Assembly (NCBI RefSeq): GCF_004340905.1
Contig: NZ_SLXD01000018.1
Coordinates: 1 to 64,000, forward strand
Direction: 5' to 3'
Length of the DNA stretch: 64,000 nt
Source: Rubrivivax gelatinosus
Lineage (GTDB): Bacteria > Pseudomonadota > Gammaproteobacteria > Burkholderiales > Burkholderiaceae_C
The position numbers and the translations under genes were made by a program. This document shows positions 49,599-58,125 of the stretch, piece after piece. Positions within the stretch are counted from its first letter, which is position 1. Each line of letters starts with the position of its first letter. The notes beneath the pieces were generated by a model, which was given only the letters and a program-made list of their open reading frames with translations, did no database searches and had not been told where the DNA came from.

Positions 49599-50567
49599 AT
49601 GTCAAAGCCCAAACCCGCTCCACTGCCCTCGGGCACCGTGGTGGGGGGCTACCAGATCGTCAAGAAACTGGCGGCTGGCGGTTTCGGCGTCGTCTACCTC
49701 GCCGAGGGCCAGGACAAGCAGCTCGTCGCGATCAAGGAGTACCTCCCATCGTCGCTGGCCGAGCGCTCGCCGGGTGAGCTGACACCGCGCGTCAAGCCCG
49801 ACAAGCAGCCGCTGTATCGCCTGGGCCTGAAGAGCTTCTTCGAAGAAGGTCGCTCGCTCGCGCAGATCAGCCACCCGAGCGTCGTCTCGGTGCTGAACTT
49901 CTTCCGCGAGAACGAGACCGTCTACATGGTGATGAACTACCTGCAGGGCGACACGCTGCAGGACTTCATCGTCACCGCGCGAGACCTTAAGCGCGACAAG
50001 GTGTTCCGCGAGAGCACGATCCGCAGCCTGTTCGACGAGATCCTGCGCGGCCTGCGCATCGTGCACCAGCACAAGATGCTGCACCTGGACATCAAGCCGG
50101 CCAACGTCTTCATCACCAACGACAACAAGGCGGTGCTGCTGGACTTCGGCGCCGCGCGTGAGGTGCTGTCCAAGGAAGGCAACTTCATCCGGCCGATGTA
50201 CACGCCGGGCTTCGCCGCGCCGGAGATGTACCGCCGCGACGGCTCGCTGGGCCCCTGGACCGACATCTACGCCATCGGCGCCTGCATCTACGCCTGCATG
50301 CAGGGCTACCCGCCCAACGACGCGCCGCAGCGCCTGGAGAAGGACCGTCTGGCGCTGTCGCTCTCGCGGCTGCGCAACGTCTACTCGGACAACCTCATCG
50401 AGGTCACCGAGTGGTGCATGTCGCTGGACCCGCTGTCGCGCCCGCAGAGCGTGTTCGCGCTGCAGAAGGAGCTCTCGCGCGAGACCGAGCGCCGCTACAC
50501 CAAGCTGAGCTTCAGCGAGCGGCTCAAGCTCCAGATCGAGACCATCAAGACCGGCCAGAAGGCCTGA
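49599..50567 (+). CDS. Hanks-type Ser/Thr protein kinase
   Basis: 322 residues, soluble. Gly-loop KKLAAGGFGVVYLA (22-35), Lys46 in VAIKEYLP, catalytic loop HLDIKPANV (Asp164), DFGAAR (Asp182), APE-like AAPEMY. No membrane segment or sensor domain. Pairs with the PP2C phosphatase 6 bp downstream. No type VI secretion genes are nearby, unlike PpkA/PppA pairs. Confidence 0.92.
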   Translation: MSKPKPAPLPSGTVVGGYQIVKKLAAGGFGVVYLAEGQDKQLVAIKEYLPSSLAERSPGELTPRVKPDKQPLYRLGLKSFFEEGRSLAQISHPSVVSVLNFFRENETVYMVMNYLQGDTLQDFIVTARDLKRDKVFRESTIRSLFDEILRGLRIVHQHKMLHLDIKPANVFITNDNKAVLLDFGAAREVLSKEGNFIRPMYTPGFAAPEMYRRDGSLGPWTDIYAIGACIYACMQGYPPNDAPQRLEKDRLALSLSRLRNVYSDNLIEVTEWCMSLDPLSRPQSVFALQKELSRETERRYTKLSFSERLKLQIETIKTGQKA

Positions 50568-50573
50568 CGCACG

Positions 50574-51482
50574 ATGCGCTTCGCCGTCTACCAGGTCAGC
50601 CGCAAAGGCGGCCGCGAGAAGAACGAAGACCGCATGGGCTATTGCTACACGCGGGATGCGGGCCTTTTCGCGCTGGCCGACGGCATGGGCGGGCACCCGG
50701 AAGGCGAGGTCGCCTCGCAGCTGGCGCTGCAGACGCTCGCGGCGATCTTCCAGCGCGAGGCGCGGCCCTCGCTGCGCGAGCCGATGCGCACGCTGCACGA
50801 CGCGATCCTCGCCGCGCACCACCAGTTGCTGCGTTATGCCAGCGAGCGCTCCCTCGGCGACACGCCGCGCACCACGGTCGTCGCCTGCGTGCTGCAGGGC
50901 AACTCGGCCTATTGGGCGCACTGCGGCGACTCGCGGCTGTACCTGGTGCGCGGCGACAAGCTGATCGCGCGCACCCGCGACCACTCGTACTCGGAGCTGC
51001 AGGACACGCTGGCCCAGGTCGTGCCGATGGGCGAGCGCATGAACCGCAACGTGCTGTTCACCTGCCTGGGCAGCCCCGGCAAGCCGGTGGTCGACACCAC
51101 CGGGCCGCTGCTCTTGCAGACCGGCGACCGCATCCTGCTGTGCTCCGACGGCCTGTGGGGCCACCTCAGCGACGCCGTCATCGCCGAGCAGCTGGCCAGC
51201 CGCCCGATCTCCGACGCGGTGCCCGAGCTCGTCGAGCAGGCGCTGCGCCTGGGCGGCGCGCGCAGCGACAACGTCACCGCGATCGCCGTCGAATGGGAGT
51301 GCGCCGAGGACGGTGACAGCGCCGGCGGCGTCTCGACGCTGTCGCTGGGCGACCAGGTCTTCGCCTCGACGATCCAGGCCAGCATGGCCGGCGAGCCGGC
51401 CGACGAACTGGACGAGGCGGAAATCGAACGGTCCATCCGCGAGATCAACGAAGCCATCCGGCGCTCATCGCAGAAGCGATGA
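50574..51482 (+). CDS. PP2C-type Ser/Thr phosphatase
   Basis: 302 residues. PPM metal motifs: KGGREKNEDRMGY, LADGMGGHPEGEVAS, WAHCGDSRLYLVRG, LLCSDGLWGHLSDA, and GARSDNVTAIAVEW. A 50-residue acidic C-terminal extension (ADELDEAEIERSIREINEAIRRSS) may mediate regulation. Likely reverses the adjacent kinase. The last codons form part of a large inverted repeat. Confidence 0.93.
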   Translation: MRFAVYQVSRKGGREKNEDRMGYCYTRDAGLFALADGMGGHPEGEVASQLALQTLAAIFQREARPSLREPMRTLHDAILAAHHQLLRYASERSLGDTPRTTVVACVLQGNSAYWAHCGDSRLYLVRGDKLIARTRDHSYSELQDTLAQVVPMGERMNRNVLFTCLGSPGKPVVDTTGPLLLQTGDRILLCSDGLWGHLSDAVIAEQLASRPISDAVPELVEQALRLGGARSDNVTAIAVEWECAEDGDSAGGVSTLSLGDQVFASTIQASMAGEPADELDEAEIERSIREINEAIRRSSQKR

Positions 51483-51494
51483 GCGCCGGATGGC
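51453..51494. terminator. 19-bp perfect inverted repeat across the phosphatase stop codon
   Basis: GCCATCCGGCGCTCATCGC (51453-51471) pairs perfectly with 51476-51494 over the 4-base loop AGAA; the TGA stop is inside the right arm. Such a stem would end or stabilise the kinase-phosphatase transcript. No T-run follows (TCACGCTGTCCCTT). Confidence 0.65.
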
Positions 51495-51506
51495 TCACGC
51501 TGTCCC

Positions 51507-51587
51507 TTGGGCTCCCCCGGCCCCTCCGCGAGGGGGCTCCAGTTTGGCGTTGGCTCCCCCAGCCCCCTCCAGGAGGGGTTCCAGTTC
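51507..51587. repeat. Two tandem GC-rich imperfect repeats
   Basis: Units of about 38-39 bp at 51507-51545 and 51550-51587 share TTGG-CTCCCCC-GCCCCTCC-AGGGG-TCCAGTT, each containing an inverted CCCCTCC/GGAGGGG arm. Located between the phosphatase and rph. A similar GC-rich element occurs at 53030-53090. They look like a dispersed intergenic repeat family of this genome. Confidence 0.55.
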
Positions 51588-51649
51588 GATGAACGTGGAG
51601 GATGGGGCCAGGCGGCGACAATGAGGGCTTCGTCTCCGATCCTCTCGCC

Positions 51650-52375
51650 ATGACCTTCGTCCGCTCCAGCGGCCGTGCGCACGATGCGCTGCGGCCCGTC
51701 ACGATCACCCGCCACTACACCAAGCACGCCGAAGGCTCGGTGCTGATCTGCTTCGGCGACACGCAGGTGCTGTGCACCGCCTCGGTCGAGGAGAAGGTGC
51801 CGCCGCACAAGCGCGGCAGCGGCGAGGGCTGGGTGACGGCCGAGTACGGCATGCTGCCGCGCGCCACGCACACGCGCGGCGACCGCGAGGCCGCACGCGG
51901 CAAGCAGAGCGGGCGCACGCAGGAGATCCAGCGCCTGATCGGCCGCTCGCTGCGTACGGTGTTCGACCTCGCCGCACTCGGCGAACGCAGCATCCTGATC
52001 GACTGCGACGTGCTGCAGGCCGACGGCGGCACGCGCACCGCGGCGATCACCGGTGCCTTCGTCGCCGCGCAGGACGCGGTGAACTGGCTGCTCGGCCAAG
52101 GCAGGATCGCCGCGACACCGATTCGCGACCAGGTCGCCGCGATCTCGGTGGGCATCGTCGACGGCACGCCGCTGCTGGACCTCGAGTACGTCGAGGACTC
52201 GGCCTGCGACACCGACATGAACGTCGTGATGACCGGCTCCGGCGGCTTCGTCGAGATCCAGGGCACGGCCGAAGGCGTGCCGTTCACGCGTGCCGAGATG
52301 GACGCGCTGCTGGCGCTGGCCGGCAAGGGCATCACCGAGCTGGCGGCCGCGCAGCGCGCGGCGCTGGCCGCCTGA
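51650..52375 (+). CDS. rph: RNase PH
   Basis: 3'-5' phosphorolytic exonuclease trimming tRNA ends. 241 residues; RSSGRAHDALRPVTI, GDTQVLCTASVEE, GWVTAEYGMLPRATHTR, GRTQEIQRLIGRSLR, DCDVLQADGGTRTAAITGA, EDSACDTDMNVVMTGSG. Start at MTFVRSS (51650). 13 bp before rdgB. Confidence 0.96.
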   Translation: MTFVRSSGRAHDALRPVTITRHYTKHAEGSVLICFGDTQVLCTASVEEKVPPHKRGSGEGWVTAEYGMLPRATHTRGDREAARGKQSGRTQEIQRLIGRSLRTVFDLAALGERSILIDCDVLQADGGTRTAAITGAFVAAQDAVNWLLGQGRIAATPIRDQVAAISVGIVDGTPLLDLEYVEDSACDTDMNVVMTGSGGFVEIQGTAEGVPFTRAEMDALLALAGKGITELAAAQRAALAA

Positions 52376-52388
52376 CGGGAGCGCGGCG

Positions 52389-53027
52389 ATGCGCCTCGTG
52401 CTGGCGTCGAACAACGCGAAGAAGCTCAAGGAGCTGCGGGCGCTCTTCGGCACGCTGCCGATCGAGCTGGTGCCGCAAGGCGAACTCGGCGTTGCCGAGG
52501 CCGACGAGCCGCACCACACCTTCGTCGAGAACGCGCTGGCCAAGGCGCGCCACGCGGCGCGTGCCGTCGGCGGTGCGGCGATCGCCGACGACTCGGGGCT
52601 ATGCGTCGACGCGCTCGGCGGCGCGCCGGGCGTGATCTCGGCGCATTACGCGCCGCTGCCGGCCGCCGCCGCCGCGCTGGCCGACCGCGAGGCGCGCCGC
52701 GCCGCGCAGGACGCGGCCAACAATGCGCTGCTGCTCGAACGCATGGCCGGCGTCGCCGAGCGCCGCGTGGCCTTCGTCAGCGTCATCGTCGCGCTGCGTC
52801 ATGCCGACGATCCGGAGCCGCTGGTCGCGGCCGGGCGCTGGAACGCCGAGCTGCTGGCCGAACGCCGCGGCAGCGGCGGCTTCGGCTACGACCCGCTGGT
52901 CTTCGTTCCCGAACTGGGCGCGACGGTGGCCGAGCTCGATGCGGCGACGAAGAACGCGCACAGCCACCGCGCCCGTGCCGCGGCGCAGATGATCTCGCTG
53001 CTCCAGACGGCCTGGCACCTTGGCTGA
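52389..53027 (+). CDS. rdgB: dITP/XTP pyrophosphatase
   Basis: House-cleaning nucleotide hydrolase. 212 residues. LASNNAKKLKELRALF, FVENALAKARHAA, ADDSGLCVDALGGAPGV, GGFGYDPLVFVPE and SHRARA are the HAM1 family blocks. Follows rph as in many proteobacteria. Confidence 0.95.
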   Translation: MRLVLASNNAKKLKELRALFGTLPIELVPQGELGVAEADEPHHTFVENALAKARHAARAVGGAAIADDSGLCVDALGGAPGVISAHYAPLPAAAAALADREARRAAQDAANNALLLERMAGVAERRVAFVSVIVALRHADDPEPLVAAGRWNAELLAERRGSGGFGYDPLVFVPELGATVAELDAATKNAHSHRARAAAQMISLLQTAWHLG

Positions 53028-54327
53028 CGACGCCCCCCCCCGAAGCGCCTTCGGCGCTCCCCCCCAGGGGGGCGCCGCCAGCGGACCGGCGGCGCCGGAT
53101 CCGCGGCGGCCGCTGGATCACCAGGCCGCGTCGGTCATCCACTTTCTCAAGCCCGGCGCCGTGCGCCTGGACACGCTGCCGCCGCTGTCGCTGTACCTGC
53201 ACGTGCCCTGGTGCCTGCGCAAGTGCCCGTACTGCGACTTCAACTCGCACGAGCTGGGCGGCGGCCGGCCCGACGCGGCGCTGCAGTCGCGTTACGTCGA
53301 CGCGCTGATCGCCGACCTCGAAGCCTCGCTGCCGCTGGTGTGGGGCCGGCCGGTGATCAGCGTCTTCATCGGCGGCGGCACGCCCAGCCTGCTGGAGCCC
53401 GAACAGGTCGACCGGCTGCTGGCCGCGCTGCGCGCGCGCCTGCCGCTGGAGCCCGGCTGCGAGATCACGCTGGAGGCCAACCCCGGCACCTTCGAGCGCG
53501 AACGTTTCGCCGCCTTCCGCGCCGCCGGCGTCACGCGGCTGTCGGTCGGCGTGCAGAGCTTCGACGACGCGGCTCTGGCCGCCATCGGCCGCGTGCACGA
53601 CGGCGCCCAGGCGCGTGCCGCGCTCGAAGAGGCGGCGCGTGCCTTCGACACCTTCAATCTCGACCTGATGTATGCGCTGCCCGGCCAGGACCTGGCGGCG
53701 TTGGCGCGCGACCTCGACACGGCGCTGTCCTTCGCGCCGCCGCACCTGTCGATCTACCACCTGAGCCTGGAGCCGAACACGCGTTTCGCCTCGCGCCCGC
53801 CCGAAGGCCTGCCCGACGACGACCTGGCCAGCGACATGCTGGACCTGATCGCCGAACGCACCGCGCACGCCGGCCTGGCGCGCTACGAGGTCTCGGCCTT
53901 CGCGCGCCCGGGCCACCGCTGCGTGCACAACCGGAACTACTGGCATTTCGGCGACTACCTGGGACTGGGCGCCGGCGCGCACGGCAAGCTGTCGTTCGCC
54001 GAGCGTGTCGTGCGCCAGGTGCGCTGGCGCGAGCCCCAGGCCTACGTCGAGCAGGCGCTGGCCGGCCGCGCGCTGTCCAACGAGCACGAGGTGGCCGCGG
54101 ACGAGCTGCCGTTCGAGTTCATGCTCAACGCCTTGCGTCTGCGCGAGGGCTTCGAGCTCGGCTTGTTCACCGAGCGCACCGGCCTGGCGCCGACGGCGCT
54201 GGAGCCCGGGATGACGCGGGCGCTGGAACGCGGCCTGCTGGAGCGCCGCGGTGCACGCCTCGCGCCCACGGCGCGCGGCTTCGACTTCCTCTCCGACCTG
54301 CAGCAGCTGTTCCTGGCGCCGTCCTGA
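53020..54327 (+). CDS. hemW: HemW, radical SAM heme chaperone
   Basis: 435 residues as read from TTG 53020. Radical SAM Cys motif CLRKCPYCDF, IGGGTPSLLEPEQVDRLL, EITLEANPGTFE, RLSVGVQSFDDAALAAIGR, DLMYALPGQD. Related to HemN but lacks oxidase residues; HemW inserts heme. The N-terminal 38 residues are low-complexity and lie over a GC-rich hairpin repeat; the family-like sequence begins near VIHFLKPGAVRL, and an in-frame GTG exists at 53161. The true start is therefore uncertain. Confidence 0.9.
   Translation: MADDAPPRSAFGAPPQGGAASGPAAPDPRRPLDHQAASVIHFLKPGAVRLDTLPPLSLYLHVPWCLRKCPYCDFNSHELGGGRPDAALQSRYVDALIADLEASLPLVWGRPVISVFIGGGTPSLLEPEQVDRLLAALRARLPLEPGCEITLEANPGTFERERFAAFRAAGVTRLSVGVQSFDDAALAAIGRVHDGAQARAALEEAARAFDTFNLDLMYALPGQDLAALARDLDTALSFAPPHLSIYHLSLEPNTRFASRPPEGLPDDDLASDMLDLIAERTAHAGLARYEVSAFARPGHRCVHNRNYWHFGDYLGLGAGAHGKLSFAERVVRQVRWREPQAYVEQALAGRALSNEHEVAADELPFEFMLNALRLREGFELGLFTERTGLAPTALEPGMTRALERGLLERRGARLAPTARGFDFLSDLQQLFLAPS
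53028..53090. repeat. GC-rich hairpin repeat over the hemW start
   Basis: Runs of C and G with the palindrome GAAGCGCCTTCGGCGCTCC, then CCCCCCC-AGGGGGGCG and GGCGCCGCC. Composition and arm structure resemble the tandem units at 51507-51587. It probably inserted between rdgB and hemW or extends the hemW frame by chance. Confidence 0.4.
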
Positions 54328-54336
54328 GGCGCGGCG

Positions 54337-55125
54337 TCACACGTGCAGCAGCTTGGCTCCCGCGACGACGAGCAGCGTCGCGATCGCCGGCCGCAGCACG
54401 CGCTCGGGCAGCCGCGCGCTCAGGTGCGAGCCGATGATGATCCCGGGGATCGAGCCGATCAGCAGCGTGCCCAGCAGCATCAGGTCGACGTTGCCGAGCA
54501 TCAGGTGACCGGTGCCGGCGACGATGGTCAGCGGGATCGCGTGCACGATGTCGGTGCCGACCAGCCGCGACGGCGTCATCCGGAACGGGTAGAGGTAGAC
54601 CAGCATCACCGCGCCCAGCGCCCCGGCGCCGATCGAGGTCAGCGTCACCAGCAGGCCGAGGATGGCGCCGGCGACGACGGTCAGCGCGGGTTGCCAGCGT
54701 TTGAAGTCCAGCGGCGAGACGGTGCGCAGCTTCAGGCCCACGGCCTGCACGCGCTTCTTGAACAGCATCGCCACCGCGGTGAGCAGCAGCACCGCGCCGA
54801 GCGCGCTCATCAGCAGCCCGCTCTTGAGCTGCGAGGCGTTGGTCAGGTGCAGCCAGGCCAGCGTGGCCACCGAGGTCGGCAGGCTGCCCAGGCACAGCAG
54901 CTTCAGCACCTCGCGATCGACGGTGCCCTTGGAGTGGTGCACGAAGCCGCCGACCGACTTGGTGATCGCGGCGAACCAGAGGTCGGTGCCGATCGCCGAC
55001 GCCGGCGCGACGCCGAACAGCAGTACCAGGATCGGCGTCATCAGCGCGCCGCCGCCGACGCCGGTGATGCCCACGACCGTGCCGACGCCGAAGCCGGCAA
55101 TGGCATTCACCCACCACGCGTCCAA
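54337..55125 (-). CDS. TSUP (TauE/SafE) family membrane permease
   Basis: 262 residues, about 8 helices. GFGVGTVVGITGVGGGALMTPIL is the TSUP signature and is repeated weakly in the second half (GAILGLLVTLTSIGAGALGAVML). Family exports or imports sulfite, sulfoacetate or other sulfur anions; substrate unknown. TTG 55125 is chosen because GAGGA lies 6 bases upstream; no ATG is well placed. Converges on hemW with 9 bp between stops. Confidence 0.85.
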   Translation of the reverse strand: MDAWWVNAIAGFGVGTVVGITGVGGGALMTPILVLLFGVAPASAIGTDLWFAAITKSVGGFVHHSKGTVDREVLKLLCLGSLPTSVATLAWLHLTNASQLKSGLLMSALGAVLLLTAVAMLFKKRVQAVGLKLRTVSPLDFKRWQPALTVVAGAILGLLVTLTSIGAGALGAVMLVYLYPFRMTPSRLVGTDIVHAIPLTIVAGTGHLMLGNVDLMLLGTLLIGSIPGIIIGSHLSARLPERVLRPAIATLLVVAGAKLLHV

Positions 55126-55203
55126 ATCCGTTCCTCGCTGCGTTACCGGGGCCGATGCTACCGGCACGCATGAACGCGTGCGCCCGAGGGCCCTCGCCCA
55201 CGG

Positions 55204-55234
55204 GGGCAGCAAGCTCCGGGCCGGCTTGCTGCCC
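55204..55234. terminator. Terminator after cheB
   Basis: GGGCAGCAAGC (55204-55214) pairs perfectly with GCTTGCTGCCC (55224-55234) over a 9-base loop, 12 bp after the cheB stop. Confidence 0.6.
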
Positions 55235-55246
55235 TCGACTCGGGGG

Positions 55247-56332
55247 TCAGACGCGTGTCGTCGCCAGGCCGGCGGTGCTGCGCAGGCGTTCGATCAGCGC
55301 CGGCGCGATGCGCTGCAGCGGCAGCACCTCGTGCGCCGCGCCGTGCGCGATCGCTTCGCGCGGCATGCCGAAGACGACGCAGGTCGCTTCGTCCTGGGCC
55401 ACGTTCCAGCTGCCGGCGTCGCGCATCTCGCGCATCGCGCGCGCGCCGTCGGCACCCATGCCGGTGAGCATGACGCCCAGCGCGTTCTGGCCGACGACCC
55501 GCGCCGCCGACTGGAACAGCACCTCGACCGAAGGCTTGTGGCGGTTGACCGGATCGCCGTCGCGCACGCGGGCGATGTAGTTGGCGCCCGAACGCTCCAC
55601 CGACAGGTGCAGGCCGCCTGGGGCGATGTAGGCGTGGCCGGGCAGCACGCGTTCGCCGTCCACCGCCTCGGCCACGCGGATGCGCGCCAGGCCGTTCAGC
55701 CGTGCCGCGTAGCTCTTCGTGAAGCCCGGCGGCATGTGCTGGGTGATCATCACCGCCGGCGAGTCCGGCGGCAGCTGGGTGATGACTTCGCGCGTGGCCT
55801 CGGTGCCGCCGGTGGACGCGCCGATGAAGATGATCTTCTCGGTCGACAGCCGCCCCAGCGGGCTGACGGCGGCCGGCTTGGCCGCGCCCGGGCCGGCCGG
55901 CGTGGCCGGCGCGGCGGCCAGGCGGTGAACGCGGGCCTTGGTCGCGGCGCGGATCTTCTCGGTGATGTCGTCGCCCAGCTGGCGCAGCCCGTCGGCGACA
56001 CCGATCTTGGGTTTGGAGACGAAGTCGACGGCGCCGAGTTCCAGCGCCTTCATCGTCACCTCGGCGCCGCGTTCGGTCAGCGTCGACACCATCACCACCG
56101 GCATCGGCCGCAGCCGCATCAGGCGCGACAGGAAGTCGATGCCGTCCATGCGCGGCATCTCGACGTCCAGCGTGATGACGTCGGGGTTCAGGTTGCGGAT
56201 CATCTCGCGCGCCACGAGCGGGTCGGACGCTGCGCCGACGCAGGTCATGTCGGGCTGCTGGTTGATGATCTCGGCCAGCAGGCCGCGAACCAGGGCGGAA
56301 TCGTCGACGACGACGACGCGGGTCTTGCTCAT
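55247..56332 (-). CDS. cheB: Chemotaxis methylesterase/deamidase CheB
   Basis: 361 residues. Receiver domain with VITLDVEMPRMDG (phosphoacceptor Asp about 55) and a C-terminal esterase with the catalytic triad Ser in IGASTGGTEA, His in TQHMPPGF, Asp in LTGMGADGA. Removes methyl groups from chemoreceptors. Start MSKTRVVVVDD at 56332. Third gene of cheR-cheD-cheB. Confidence 0.96.
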   Translation of the reverse strand: MSKTRVVVVDDSALVRGLLAEIINQQPDMTCVGAASDPLVAREMIRNLNPDVITLDVEMPRMDGIDFLSRLMRLRPMPVVMVSTLTERGAEVTMKALELGAVDFVSKPKIGVADGLRQLGDDITEKIRAATKARVHRLAAAPATPAGPGAAKPAAVSPLGRLSTEKIIFIGASTGGTEATREVITQLPPDSPAVMITQHMPPGFTKSYAARLNGLARIRVAEAVDGERVLPGHAYIAPGGLHLSVERSGANYIARVRDGDPVNRHKPSVEVLFQSAARVVGQNALGVMLTGMGADGARAMREMRDAGSWNVAQDEATCVVFGMPREAIAHGAAHEVLPLQRIAPALIERLRSTAGLATTRV

Positions 56333-56364
56333 CCTCTTGTTCTCCTGCGACCTGGTCGCCGTAC

Positions 56365-57033
56365 TCAGAACAGGTCGACGCTGCCACCGCTGCTGCCGGC
56401 GGGCACGCGCTGGGTGGCGGCGGCGCGTTCCTGCGCCACCAGCGCCTCGGTGTTGGCCGAGGCGAGCTTCTTGACCATCGCCTTGCCGCTGTGCGGCAGG
56501 AAACACACCTTGCGCGGGTAGATGTCCAGCACGTCCTTGCTGACCACCGTGATGCGCTCGGTGCGCAGGTAGTCCATCACGAAGCTCGTGTTGCGCTCGC
56601 CGACGTTGATGCTGTTCATGCCGCTGATGACGGCGCCGCCGCCGAAGACCTTGGCCTCCATCGTCGAGCGCGTGGCGCCGCGCTTGATCATCTCGTTGAT
56701 CAGCAGCTCCATCGCGAACGAGCCGTAGCGGCCGCAGTCGGCCGAGCCACCGGCGTCGGGCAGCATGAAGTGGTTCATGCCGCCGACCTTCTTCTCGCGG
56801 TCCCACAGGCACGCGGCGATGCACGATCCCAGCGTCGTCATGACGAGAAGATCCTCGTCGTGCACGAAGAACTCGCCGGGCAGCACCTTCACCGCCTCGT
56901 TGCGGAAGTGCGAGTCGTAGAAGAAGAACGAGGCCTCGCCCGGGCGGCGCGGTGCGCTTTTCAGGCGCTCCAGGCGCGAGGGCCCGGAGGGCACGCGCGC
57001 GGCAGGCGCCGCGGACAGGGAGGCGATTGACAT
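56365..57033 (-). CDS. cheD: Chemoreceptor glutamine deamidase CheD
   Basis: 222 residues. Catalytic Cys in TTLGSCIAACLWD and His in GGMNHFMLP, followed by KVFGGGAVISGMNSINVGERN. ATG 57033 chosen (a TTG at 57078 would add 15 residues). 32 bp before cheB, 59 bp after cheR. Confidence 0.94.
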   Translation of the reverse strand: MSIASLSAAPAARVPSGPSRLERLKSAPRRPGEASFFFYDSHFRNEAVKVLPGEFFVHDEDLLVMTTLGSCIAACLWDREKKVGGMNHFMLPDAGGSADCGRYGSFAMELLINEMIKRGATRSTMEAKVFGGGAVISGMNSINVGERNTSFVMDYLRTERITVVSKDVLDIYPRKVCFLPHSGKAMVKKLASANTEALVAQERAAATQRVPAGSSGGSVDLF

Positions 57034-57092
57034 GGTCGTCTTATCGTCCGGTTCGGATTCGTTCTTGAGTCGGGACAAGCTCGCAGGTCGAC

Positions 57093-57935
57093 TCAGACGC
57101 GTTCGTAGATCGTCTTTCCGCGCAATCTGAACAGGTCGCGCGAGTCGGTGAAGTTCTCCGAGTGGCCGACGTAGAGCAGACCGCCGGGCTTCATCGCCGC
57201 GTGCGTGTGCTCCAGCACCTTGCGCTGGGTCGGGTTGTCGAAATAGATCATCACGTTGCGGCAGAACACGATGTCGAAGGGGTCGCCCAGGGCCGACCAG
57301 CTGGCGCTCATCAGGTTGAAGCTGCGGAACTCGATCAGGCGCGACAGCTCAGGCTTGATGCGGATGAAGCCTTCGTTCTTGGCCGTGCCGCGCATGAAGT
57401 GGCGCTTCAGGCGCTCGGGCGACAGGCCGCGCGCGTCGGCGCTGTAGACGCCGCGGCTGGCGGTGGCCAGCACCTTGGTGTCGATGTCGCTGCACAGGAT
57501 CTTCACCTGGGCCGAAGCCCCCAGCGTCTCGACGACGGTCATCGCCAGCGAGTAGGGCTCCTCGCCGGTGGACGCGGCGTTGCACCAGATGCGGATCGGC
57601 TTGGACGCGCGGGCGCGCAGGTCCTCGACCAGCGCGTGGAAGTGGTGGTCCTCGCGGAAGAAGGCGGTCAGGTTGGTCGTCAGGCAGTTGACGAACTCCT
57701 GCCATTCCTGGTCGGAGCCGCCGCGCTCGAGCGCCTGCAGGTAGCTCGAGAAGTCGCGGTAGCCGGTTTCGCGCAGTCGGCGCGACAGGCGGCTGTAGAC
57801 CATCGCCTGCTTGCCGGCGTGCAGGCTGATGCCGGCGCGCTGGTAGATCAGCTGGCGAATGCGTTCGAAGTCGGCCGCCGAGAGCGTGAACTCCTGTTCG
57901 GCAACGTTGGCCAGCACGGGAAGGGCAGCGTTCAT
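57093..57935 (-). CDS. cheR: Chemotaxis methyltransferase CheR
   Basis: 280 residues. N-terminal alpha domain (FERIRQLIYQRAGISLHAGKQAMVYSRLSRRLR), SAM-binding WCNAASTGEEPYSLAM, and FCRNVMIYFDNPTQRKVLEHTHAAMKPGGLLYVGHSE. Methylates chemoreceptor glutamates; first gene of the trio. Other che genes must lie elsewhere. Confidence 0.96.
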   Translation of the reverse strand: MNAALPVLANVAEQEFTLSAADFERIRQLIYQRAGISLHAGKQAMVYSRLSRRLRETGYRDFSSYLQALERGGSDQEWQEFVNCLTTNLTAFFREDHHFHALVEDLRARASKPIRIWCNAASTGEEPYSLAMTVVETLGASAQVKILCSDIDTKVLATASRGVYSADARGLSPERLKRHFMRGTAKNEGFIRIKPELSRLIEFRSFNLMSASWSALGDPFDIVFCRNVMIYFDNPTQRKVLEHTHAAMKPGGLLYVGHSENFTDSRDLFRLRGKTIYERV

Positions 57936-58054
57936 GGCGGTGGTGCGCGGCGCGCACGCGGCGCGACCGAGGAAGATGGGTCCGGCCGCCAGTGTCGCGT
58001 TCCCTGCGACGGCCGTGGCGTCGAGTTATGCGGCGTTTTCCGCTCAGATCCCGT

Positions 58055-58082
58055 TTGCGCGCGCCTCGACCCCCGCTAGACT
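58055..58082 (+). promoter_or_regulatory. Sigma-70-like promoter for the GGDEF-flhG-globin operon
   Basis: TTGCGC (58055-58060), 16-bp spacer, TAGACT (58077-58082). Predicted start about 40 bases before the ATG at 58126. Confidence 0.5.
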
Positions 58083-58125
58083 GGTGCTTTCCCGGGGGTG
58101 TCGGCGCGGCCGTTGCCCGCTGGAC

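Noticed and set aside
57033..57078. TTG 57078 as the cheD start
   Set aside because: No ribosome site precedes it and the added residues are not family-like; ATG 57033 is simpler, although it too lacks a strong site.
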